Shown in pieces: positions 1-5,217 of a stretch of 5,772 nucleotides of DNA. The position numbers and the translations under genes were made by a program. The DNA is from Lachnospiraceae bacterium. GTDB lineage: Bacteria > Bacillota_A > Clostridia > Lachnospirales > Lachnospiraceae. The stretch lies in contig JAFWXB010000219.1 of assembly GCA_017523185.1 (NCBI GenBank), forward strand, positions 1 to 5,772. Reading direction: 5' to 3'. The notes under the pieces are model-generated. The model ran no database searches. It was not told the origin of the DNA and saw only the letters and a program-made list of their open reading frames with translations. Within the stretch, counting starts at the first letter, position 1. Each line of letters opens with the position of its first letter.

Positions 1-1
1 G

Positions 2-2125
2 GTCGGTACATATAAATTAGCAGATAAAATAGCAGAAACACACGGAGCGTGTTTATACAGAGCAAAAAATAATAGAGATACAGACAATGAAGAAGATTTT
101 TTTTATGCAATAAAAGAATATCATAATGAATGCATTCCAAAAGGCATGTTAGCACGAGAAAAAAAGATTTCACATGAAATTGAAAATTATGCTCCAAAGA
201 GCATTGTAATTCCAATTTTAGATGTATTAGAAGATAGAAATAAAGAATATGCTGTTATGCAGTTTCGAAAAAACGGACTATTTTTGAATGAATTAATAGA
301 AAAATTAGAACTTCAATATGGAAAGGGAAAGATACCACTTGAAATGTCATTAGAAGTTATATATGAAATTCTTTCTTCATTAGAAGTGCTTCATTCTTTT
401 CGTAAAGAGAATATGCAACTTGGATACCTTCATTTAGATTTGCATCCTGGAAATGTCTTTTTTGAAAGTGTAAACATGGAAGAGAAAGAGATGGGTAAAG
501 CAAAATTTATAGATTTTTTTAGTGCATTGAAATTAGAAAATGAAGAGATTGTGTTAAACTCAGATACTATGATGTCAGTAAACTTTAAATATTCTTCACC
601 GGAACAGAAAGCAGGGGAATATTATAAGTATGGATTTGCCACAGATTTATTTTCAGTAGGTGCTATACTATTTAGAATGCTTATAGGAACGGTAAAACCA
701 GACGGAGAAAGTATTAATGAAAAAACTTTTTTTCAACATATAGAACATGTGGCAGAACATTCTATTATAAAATATGCTTTACTTCGATTTTTGGAATGTA
801 GTATGCAAGAAAATCCAAAGTACAGATATCAGAATGCACAAGAAATGTTACAAGCAGTAGAAAAATTAAAGAAATGTAGTCTGGCTTATCAAGAAAGTAA
901 TTATTATGGATTATTTAGTATTGGATATGAAATGGTAATACCAGAAGATAACGTAGTAACATTTTCAAAAACATTAAATATTAGAGAATTTCGTAATTCA
1001 GTAATGTGTTTAGAAAATGATTTAATGCAAAATTGTATTAATGTACTAAAATGTAAGTATATATTTGAACTATTAAATAAGTGTATGGAAATTCAATTAG
1101 AAAAGGTTCCTTCTGATATTAAATATAGTTTGTATAAAAGTGGACTTGCTTGTTGTAATCATACTGGAGATAGTTTAAAAGCGAAGGAATTGTTGGATGA
1201 AATAGAAAAAATAAAAAATGATTTGCCACTTATGGAATATCTAAAATGTTTAAATAGAGCAGCTGTTACATATGCAGACAGATATGAATTTGAACAAGCA
1301 TACGAGAATGTATGTAGAAATGTGCGTGGTTTAGAAGCCGTGAAAGATACATACGAGCAGGTTGCAGAACAAAACGGAATTTTATCTTCTGGTGAAACAG
1401 CAAGAATTATGGATTTAGCACGTGCATATAGTGCAAAAGGAACTTATATGGTTTGGGCAGAAAAAGAAGACCCAATGATAGAGTTTAAAAAGGCATTAAA
1501 AGAATTTGGTAATAGTATAGGAAATAAGATGATTACCCTTTCTCACATTTTACAATATGCTATTGAAATTCAAAATAAAGAACTATATGAAGAATATAGC
1601 AAGGAATATTTTGGAACATATAAAAATTTATGTAATGGATTAGATTTGGTTTCTGATGAACATAATTTTAACCCGTTTAATTTATTAGTATTTTTAAAAG
1701 GAATGTATACATTTTACATAGAAGAAGTTGATTTTGAATGTCAAAATAAGATTGTCAAAATATTAGATTCTAAAGTAATAAGAGAATTGCATGCACACCC
1801 AGTACAATTGATATATAAATATATAGGGCTGATTTTATGTGAATATAATGGAAATATGACAATGGAAGCAGAAGGTGCATTTCTTGCATCTATGACATGT
1901 TTAAAAGAAGGAAAAATTAATTTAAATGTTCCAATTAATATTATGATGTGTATGACATACCAAACAATGTGGATATATAATGAATTGACACAACAGACTG
2001 AAGAAAATGAAGAAATTCTGAAACTTATGATGGAACATTGCAAAGAGTCTGGTTGGGAAAAGTTATATCAAGCACTTGTAAATGCAAAAAATATAAAAGC
2101 TGTTTTAAGATATGAGCACGGTTAA
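2..2125 (+). CDS. Divergent Hanks-type Ser/Thr protein kinase with long helical C-terminal region (5' end outside window)
   Basis: The frame is open from the first complete codon of the window, so the gene starts upstream. An ATG at 146 is internal, because kinase strands lie before it. Numbering from position 2, the first ~22 residues look like strands 1-2 of the N-lobe. The expected ATP lysine is in AIKEY (K38). The catalytic loop is HLDLHPGN (D146, N151), the metal-binding Asp is D171 in the motif DFF, SPE (199-201) replaces APE, and D215 lies in DLFSVG. The domain ends near residue 290. About 410 residues of mostly alpha-helical, TPR-like sequence follow, with no transmembrane segment seen. 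The Gly-rich loop is degenerate, the Arg of HRD is Leu and the DFG Gly is Phe, but the Lys and both Asp residues remain, so activity is plausible. It probably phosphorylates protein substrates in the cytoplasm; the targets are unknown. The C-terminal region may bind partner proteins. Confidence 0.88.
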   Translation, partial: VGTYKLADKIAETHGACLYRAKNNRDTDNEEDFFYAIKEYHNECIPKGMLAREKKISHEIENYAPKSIVIPILDVLEDRNKEYAVMQFRKNGLFLNELIEKLELQYGKGKIPLEMSLEVIYEILSSLEVLHSFRKENMQLGYLHLDLHPGNVFFESVNMEEKEMGKAKFIDFFSALKLENEEIVLNSDTMMSVNFKYSSPEQKAGEYYKYGFATDLFSVGAILFRMLIGTVKPDGESINEKTFFQHIEHVAEHSIIKYALLRFLECSMQENPKYRYQNAQEMLQAVEKLKKCSLAYQESNYYGLFSIGYEMVIPEDNVVTFSKTLNIREFRNSVMCLENDLMQNCINVLKCKYIFELLNKCMEIQLEKVPSDIKYSLYKSGLACCNHTGDSLKAKELLDEIEKIKNDLPLMEYLKCLNRAAVTYADRYEFEQAYENVCRNVRGLEAVKDTYEQVAEQNGILSSGETARIMDLARAYSAKGTYMVWAEKEDPMIEFKKALKEFGNSIGNKMITLSHILQYAIEIQNKELYEEYSKEYFGTYKNLCNGLDLVSDEHNFNPFNLLVFLKGMYTFYIEEVDFECQNKIVKILDSKVIRELHAHPVQLIYKYIGLILCEYNGNMTMEAEGAFLASMTCLKEGKINLNVPINIMMCMTYQTMWIYNELTQQTEENEEILKLMMEHCKESGWEKLYQALVNAKNIKAVLRYEHG

Positions 2126-2170
2126 AAAAGTCAGTATCTAATATGATTATTTTAAATTAAGAATAATTTG

Positions 2171-2194
2171 GGCTATAAGTTAAATAGCATAGCC
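2171..2194 (+). other. Small inverted repeat downstream of the kinase gene
   Basis: GGCTAT (2171-2176) pairs perfectly with ATAGCC (2189-2194). With bulges, the stem could extend outward into the flanking AATT-rich sequence. It lies 45 bases after the kinase stop codon. It is not followed by a T-run, so it is a poor intrinsic terminator. It could protect the 3' end of the kinase mRNA or mean nothing. Confidence 0.3.
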
Positions 2195-2259
2195 AATTAT
2201 AAGGGTAGAAGTAATACATAATACATATACATATAATTTAAATATTGGAGGAAGTTATT

Positions 2260-2286
2260 ATGGCAGAAAGACCAGCATATACATAA
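2260..2286 (+). CDS. 8-codon ORF (MAERPAYT): leader peptide or gene remnant
   Basis: ATG at 2260 sits 8 bases after a perfect GGAGG (2247-2251), as good a ribosome binding site as any in the window, yet the frame stops after eight codons at TAA 2284-2286. After the stop, the same frame stays open for 20 more codons, to TAA 2347-2349. The stop codon overlaps the left arm of the 113-base palindrome that begins at 2285. There are two readings. It may be a true leader peptide whose translation affects folding of the palindrome. Or it may be the surviving start of a longer gene. From memory, MAERPAY resembles the N-terminus of DarT1-associated NADAR-type antitoxins, but eight residues are too few to prove this. 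Confidence 0.4.
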   Translation: MAERPAYT

Positions 2287-2397
2287 AAAAGTGGGGCAGC
2301 CGAAAAACTTGTAATTAAAAAATATAGACAATTCCGTAAACACGCATAAATACTGGATTTTTTGAGATTACATAAAAAACGGTTGCCCCACTTTTTT
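2285..2397. repeat. 113-bp imperfect palindrome, possible MITE-like element or terminator
   Basis: The outer arms 2285-2302 and 2380-2397 are complementary over 18 positions with a single G·T pair; the core is GTGGGGCA against TGCCCCAC. Nested inside are further complementary pairs: TGTAAT (2310-2315) with ATTACA (2367-2372), AAAAAAT (2317-2323) with ATTTTTT (2357-2363), and CCGTA (2334-2338) with TACTGG (2351-2356, one bulge). The whole element can therefore fold into one long interrupted hairpin. The right arm ends in six Ts, so the + strand RNA could act as a terminator for transcripts from the kinase side. The size and terminal inverted repeats also fit a small non-autonomous mobile element, but I see no clean target-site duplication. 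Confidence 0.6.
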
Positions 2398-2408
2398 CGT
2401 AAAAATAC

Positions 2409-2436
2409 TTGATTTTTGGGGTAAAAATGATAGAAT
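2409..2436 (+). promoter_or_regulatory. Candidate vegetative (sigma-A type) promoter
   Basis: TTGATT (2409-2414) and TAGAAT (2431-2436) are separated by 16 bases. They match the -35 and -10 consensus at four and five of six positions. The promoter begins 12 bases after the palindrome's terminal T-run and would start a transcript near 2443. No ribosome binding site with a long gene follows before the terminator at 2669-2707, so the likely product is a non-coding RNA or a very short message. Confidence 0.45.
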
Positions 2437-2442
2437 AAAAAG

Positions 2443-2707
2443 AAAGACAGTAGTAAATACTGTTGTGAGCAAAGCCCGATATAGGGATAATAATTTCGAA
2501 GTAGGATGAAACTATGTAGTAGAATTAGACAAAGGTATTTGAAATACAATTTAGATACTTTGGTTTATTTTTGTATAGAGTTCATTAGGTGTATGGAAAG
2601 AAAGATGCTACAGTCGAAAAATAGTATATGTTGTTGATAGGATGAGATTTTAAAAATAGTTATTTAAGAAACAGATTGTGTATATGAAATACGCAATCTG
2701 TTTTTTT
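2443..2707 (+). ncRNA. Predicted ~265-nt structured non-coding RNA of unknown class
   Basis: The boundaries are inferred from the promoter-like sequence at 2409-2436 and the strong terminator at 2669-2707. Between them no frame gives a convincing protein. Local structure includes a 5' hairpin ACAGTA/TACTGT (2447-2452 with 2458-2463). There is also a nested pair of alternatives at 2530-2562: CAAAGGTAT with ATACTTTG (one bulge), or the internal palindrome GTATTT-G-AAATAC at 2535-2547. I do not recognise it as 6S, tmRNA, SRP, RNase P RNA, a riboswitch or a CRISPR RNA. It might instead be untranslated sequence of a longer transcript or decayed mobile DNA. Start and class are uncertain; the 3' end is firm. 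Confidence 0.4.
2669..2707 (+). terminator. Strong intrinsic (Rho-independent) terminator
   Basis: A 15-bp stem with one G·T pair is formed by 2669-2683 and 2689-2703 (core ACAGATTG with CAATCTGT) around a 5-base loop, ATGAA. A run of seven Ts covers 2701-2707. This is the clearest terminator in the window. It separates transcription of the kinase side and the intergenic RNA from the five-gene operon that begins at 2924. The operon should therefore have its own promoter between 2708 and about 2780, or depend on antitermination. Confidence 0.88.
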
Positions 2708-2731
2708 ATGAACAATTTTTGCGTATTAGAC

Positions 2732-2760
2732 TTTTTAGATAAATGGATTCATAATATACT
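2732..2760 (+). promoter_or_regulatory. Weak candidate promoter for the five-gene operon
   Basis: TATACT (2755-2760) is a good -10 sequence. The hexamer 17 bases upstream, TTTTTA (2732-2737), is a poor -35. Transcription would start near 2767 and give a ~155-base leader before the first long gene at 2924. A promoter is expected here because a strong terminator ends at 2707. TAATAT at 2752-2757 is an overlapping alternative -10. Confidence 0.35.
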
Positions 2761-2766
2761 AAAGAT

Positions 2767-2923
2767 TTTGAAAGAAATATGTACCTTGAAAACTTCATAT
2801 AGATAATTTTTATTGCCTGGTTATTGAGGCATAGAGTTCAATAACAGCGACCATTGATGTGGCTAAATACCTATGGGGAGTAACAACACCAATGTTGAAA
2901 AAGTTAAGAAGAGAGAATTTATT
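2767..2923 (+). promoter_or_regulatory. Structured 5' leader with boxA-like sequence and mutually exclusive hairpins
   Basis: A sequence at 2780-2792, TGTACCTTGAAAA, resembles the boxA antitermination motif of Firmicutes rRNA operons (TGTTCTTTGAAAA from memory). It is followed by hairpin A, TGCCT (2814-2818) with AGGCA (2827-2831). Competing hairpin B pairs GTTATTGA (2820-2827) with TCAATAAC (2838-2845), eight perfect pairs. A and B share bases, so only one can form. TTATTG also occurs twice (2810-2815 and 2821-2826), and either copy can pair with CAATAA (2839-2844). ATG 2779 opens a 7-codon frame (MYLENFI) with a poor ribosome binding site. Together this suggests regulated elongation or translation of the operon, but the ligand or factor is unknown. 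Confidence 0.45.
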
Positions 2924-2927
2924 ATGA
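2892..2927 (+). CDS. 11-codon leader ORF (MLKKLRRENLL), ATGA-coupled to the next gene
   Basis: ATG 2892 follows GGGGAG (2875-2880) at 11 bases, and the stop TGA (2925-2927) overlaps the ATG of the 109-aa gene at 2924 as ATGA. This is the classical arrangement for translational coupling. It explains how the next gene is started even though only a weak purine run (GAGAG, 2911-2915) precedes it. The peptide is short and basic, and its sequence may matter less than being translated. The competing view is that the downstream gene starts at ATG 2873 in its own frame, but that ATG has no ribosome binding site. Confidence 0.45.
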   Translation: MLKKLRRENLL

Positions 2928-3253
2928 GTAAGAAGACAAAAAATGGGAATGGAAAAATTATCGTAAAAATATTCGTAAGAAACGATGAAAAACAGACATA
3001 TGAAGTTTCCACTAATTCATTATTTGCAAATAGAAAAAATGCAAAATTGCAATTTTTCTTACTGATTAATAATCAGGAATATTATTTATTTGAGCCACGA
3101 TTTAGTAAAGGGGTATATCTTTATTTTAGAGAAGGGATATGCTTGGCTGAACTTAGAAAATACAAAAATTGGAATAAAAATAATCGTTTAGATAAAACAA
3201 TAGAGGACCGTATTCCACAATGTATCAAATATGTAATGGCTCAAATTGCATAA
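2924..3253 (+). CDS. Small protein of unknown function (109 aa), first gene of the operon
   Basis: I do not recognise this family. The start at 2924 was chosen over the in-frame ATG at 2873 because 2873 has no ribosome binding site, while 2924 is ATGA-coupled to a leader ORF. The N-terminus is Lys-rich (MSKKTKNGNGK). Alternating hydrophobic stretches follow (KIIVKIFV near residues 11-18, LQFFLLI near 44-50, YYLFEP near 54-59, VYLYF near 66-70), suggesting a small mainly beta domain. The C-terminal third is charged and probably helical. There is no signal peptide, transmembrane helix or catalytic motif, so it is probably cytoplasmic. The next gene begins 18 bases after its stop. Confidence 0.75.
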   Translation: MSKKTKNGNGKIIVKIFVRNDEKQTYEVSTNSLFANRKNAKLQFFLLINNQEYYLFEPRFSKGVYLYFREGICLAELRKYKNWNKNNRLDKTIEDRIPQCIKYVMAQIA

Positions 3254-3271
3254 TAAGGAGGAAGAAAACCT

Positions 3272-3925
3272 ATGAGAAAGAAAAAAACTGTTTGTGAAAT
3301 AAATTTTAAGCTACCAAAATGTATGTTTTTGGTATGGCTTAAGGGATTTATTAACGGACGAACAAAAACAGCTACATTAAATAGTGAAAATATAGTACAG
3401 AGCGGCTACATTCAAATGTACCAAAAAAGATTTGAAGAATATACTGCTAAACAAACTAAAATTATGGATACGCAGATGCATGCATTATCATCAGAAGCAG
3501 AGAAATTATTGTTAGAACTAAAAGAATTAAATAAGCCATTTGCCTGCGAATATGCATCAATTCCGGAAAATGCTTCTGTAATGCAAAAACGTGCTGTAGA
3601 ACGCAATAATGAATATTTGTCAAATCAAGTAAAAAGTAAAAGTTCTCGTAAAAAGAAAATACATAATCAATTAATTGAGATACGTACTCAATTTAGTGAA
3701 ATAGAAACAATGTTTCAAGAGAATCTATTAGAAACAGCAGCGGGAATAGAAGCAGTTCTTGCAAATTACTGCAAGGGTGTGTTATTTAGAAAACCACTTT
3801 CAGAACAAAATATCCAAAAGATGAGTGTTAGTAATGTTATTAAAGAATTTCATGAAAATGTGGAATGGACAGCTCGTTGTTTAAAACATATTGATGAGGA
3901 GGTAAATAGAAATTATGAAAAATAA
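3272..3925 (+). CDS. Coiled-coil protein of unknown function (217 aa)
   Basis: The start ATG follows AAGGAGG (3255-3261) at 10 bases, a strong site. After a basic N-terminus there is a short hydrophobic patch (residues 17-27, CMFLVWLKGFI), too short and too interrupted by Lys for a clear membrane helix but able to dock on a membrane or partner. Residues ~47-87 and ~108-156 are heptad-like and rich in Glu, Lys and Leu, typical of coiled coils. A basic cluster (SKSSRKKK, residues 122-129) lies at the start of the second. No enzymatic motif is visible. The gene overlaps the next by 11 bases, so the two products are probably made in matched amounts and may form a complex. A structural or scaffold role is the most likely guess. 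Confidence 0.82.
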   Translation: MRKKKTVCEINFKLPKCMFLVWLKGFINGRTKTATLNSENIVQSGYIQMYQKRFEEYTAKQTKIMDTQMHALSSEAEKLLLELKELNKPFACEYASIPENASVMQKRAVERNNEYLSNQVKSKSSRKKKIHNQLIEIRTQFSEIETMFQENLLETAAGIEAVLANYCKGVLFRKPLSEQNIQKMSVSNVIKEFHENVEWTARCLKHIDEEVNRNYEK

Positions 3926-4334
3926 ATGGAATTGGTTTTCAAAATATAAGCAGGAAAAACGAGAGAAAAAGTTAAGAATGCTTCATAGCACACCTGAAAC
4001 GTCCTATAACATAATTCATCGTATACCAAAAGTAGGAGATACTACTACTACATATGACTACAATGAAATTTTAGAATTATATAATAATGCAGATCTTCTA
4101 GCAGTTGAAAAGATAGAATCCGGGATTAAAGTAGACCAATATAGCGGAAAATTCTTAAAACAAGATATTGAAGTTCGATGTTTAATGTTAAAAGCGTTGT
4201 TGCTTGAATGGCGTGAGCGCCATCGTAATGCACGTATCTCTATTGATGAAGAAAAATTAGCTTATAAAAAACAGCTTGAACTTGAATTGATGGAGTTAGA
4301 GAAAAAGTATGATGAATTAGTGGGAGGAAAATAA
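3915..4334 (+). CDS. Basic/coiled-coil protein of unknown function (139 aa)
   Basis: The start ATG at 3915 lies inside the end of the previous gene and follows GAGGAGG (3896-3902) at 12 bases. The first ~22 residues are very basic with Trp and Phe (MKNKWNWFSKYKQEKREKK), able to bind the inner face of a membrane or nucleic acid. A linker holds TPETSY (26-31) and four consecutive Thr (43-46) before an acidic YDYNE stretch. Residues ~98-136 are a charged helical coil. No transmembrane segment or known catalytic motif is seen. The membrane-protein gene starts one base after its stop, so a role as a cytoplasmic adaptor for that protein is reasonable. The Thr-rich linker could be a phosphorylation site for the upstream kinase, but this is conjecture. 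Confidence 0.8.
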   Translation: MKNKWNWFSKYKQEKREKKLRMLHSTPETSYNIIHRIPKVGDTTTTYDYNEILELYNNADLLAVEKIESGIKVDQYSGKFLKQDIEVRCLMLKALLLEWRERHRNARISIDEEKLAYKKQLELELMELEKKYDELVGGK

Positions 4335-4335
4335 A

Positions 4336-5217
4336 ATGAAGTCCAAAAAGAAACAACCCATATTAAGACAAGTTGTAAATGAAAATAAACAAGCAAATCT
4401 GCCGGAATCTGCTAAATGGATGATTGTTATTGCATGTATTTTATTTGATTGTGTTTGTTTTTATACAACATATAGTTTGTTATTGCGTCAAAGTTTATTA
4501 TTAAACATTTTTACGGTTTGTATTAGTGCTGTTACCATGGACTTATTCCCGGTAGTACTTGGAATGTTACTGAGTAGAGCTGAGAAGGACCGTATGGAAA
4601 TAGGAATGGCGATATCCATAGCAATAGCTTTTCTTTGTGAAGCTGTAATGTCATTTTTCATACGTTATAATACTAAGTCAGCACTTTTCGAGAGCGGAGG
4701 ATTAGGATTAAGTTTATCTGGTGAGGCAGCACAAAACATTATCGAAACTACACCTATTGAAACAAACAATGCACAAATTGGAGTTGTTGTGTTACTTGGA
4801 ATTTTGCCAATTCTTACTTCTTTATTGAGTTTTGCAGTATCCTATCAAAATCCCAAAAGAAAAAGAATTGAATTAGACGAACAACAACTTTTAAACTTAA
4901 AAGAAAAAATCAATGAACATAAGGTTAATATTGAATTATTAGAGAATGAACTTTCAAGACGAGATTTATACAAACTTGATAAAACGCGATTTGCAGTAGC
5001 TGATTTATTAATTAATTTAACAGAAATTGGTTCTAATATAAAAGTTTCTCAAGAGATTGCATCTGTTTTACAGGATGTAGATGCTACCACAATTTTAACA
5101 GAAGATTCTGAAATTCAATATAAAATTGAAGAAGCTAAAAAATTGCTAAATAAAATAATTGAAGAAACGGATTATAACGAAGAAGAGGAGAGTTTGAAAT
5201 ATGAGAAAGAAAACTAA
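4336..5217 (+). CDS. Four-helix membrane protein with cytoplasmic coiled-coil tail (293 aa)
   Basis: The start ATG follows GGGAGG (4322-4327) at 8 bases. Hydrophobic segments lie at about residues 28-50, 54-79, 88-110 and 148-170. Positive charges at the N-terminus, in the 80-87 loop (SRAEKDRM) and after the last helix (KRKR, 174-177) put both ends in the cytoplasm and a ~37-residue loop (111-147) outside. Acidic residues fall within helices 1-3 (D38, D69, E102), which is unusual and could serve ion passage or helix packing. Residues ~177-210 form a coiled coil, followed by an acidic helical tail. I recognise no named family. The layout recalls membrane motor or stator-like proteins with helical tails, but sequence proof is lacking. 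The following lipoprotein gene overlaps it by 17 bases. Confidence 0.85.
   Translation: MKSKKKQPILRQVVNENKQANLPESAKWMIVIACILFDCVCFYTTYSLLLRQSLLLNIFTVCISAVTMDLFPVVLGMLLSRAEKDRMEIGMAISIAIAFLCEAVMSFFIRYNTKSALFESGGLGLSLSGEAAQNIIETTPIETNNAQIGVVVLLGILPILTSLLSFAVSYQNPKRKRIELDEQQLLNLKEKINEHKVNIELLENELSRRDLYKLDKTRFAVADLLINLTEIGSNIKVSQEIASVLQDVDATTILTEDSEIQYKIEEAKKLLNKIIEETDYNEEEESLKYEKEN

Noticed and set aside
1741..2043. A 100-codon minus-strand open frame within the kinase gene
   Set aside because: It is antisense to a well-supported coding region, has no ribosome binding site of note and no motif.
2232..2237. Perfect TATAAT just upstream of the 8-codon ORF
   Set aside because: No acceptable -35 lies 16-18 bases upstream and there is no TGn extension. 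A start from it would fall almost on the ribosome binding site at 2247.
2238..2549. A 103-codon open frame on the minus strand, rich in Leu, Phe and Tyr
   Set aside because: It has no recognisable motif, it spans the palindrome, and it runs antisense to the promoter and terminator signals seen here. Its composition is what AT-rich intergenic DNA gives by chance.
2506..2637. A 43-codon plus-strand ORF (starts MKLCSRIRQRY) inside the predicted RNA
   Set aside because: There is only a weak purine run before the ATG, codon use is rich in AGA/AGG and unlike the neighbouring genes, and no domain is visible. Better explained as chance within a structured RNA.
2126..2923. CRISPR array or tracr-like repeats in the intergenic region
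   Set aside because: There are no regularly spaced repeats of 20-40 bases. The only repeated units are short (TTATTG twice, ATACAT runs), and no cas gene is in the window.
3412..3606. A 64-codon minus-strand open frame within the 217-aa coiled-coil gene
   Set aside because: It is a shadow of a well-supported operon gene, with no initiation signal or motif.
4208..4223. Perfect 6-bp GC-rich hairpin ATGGCG-TGAG-CGCCAT inside the 139-aa gene
   Set aside because: It encodes an ordinary Trp-Arg-Glu-Arg-His stretch in a continuous frame and is not followed by a T-run. A single short hairpin in a gene is expected by chance.
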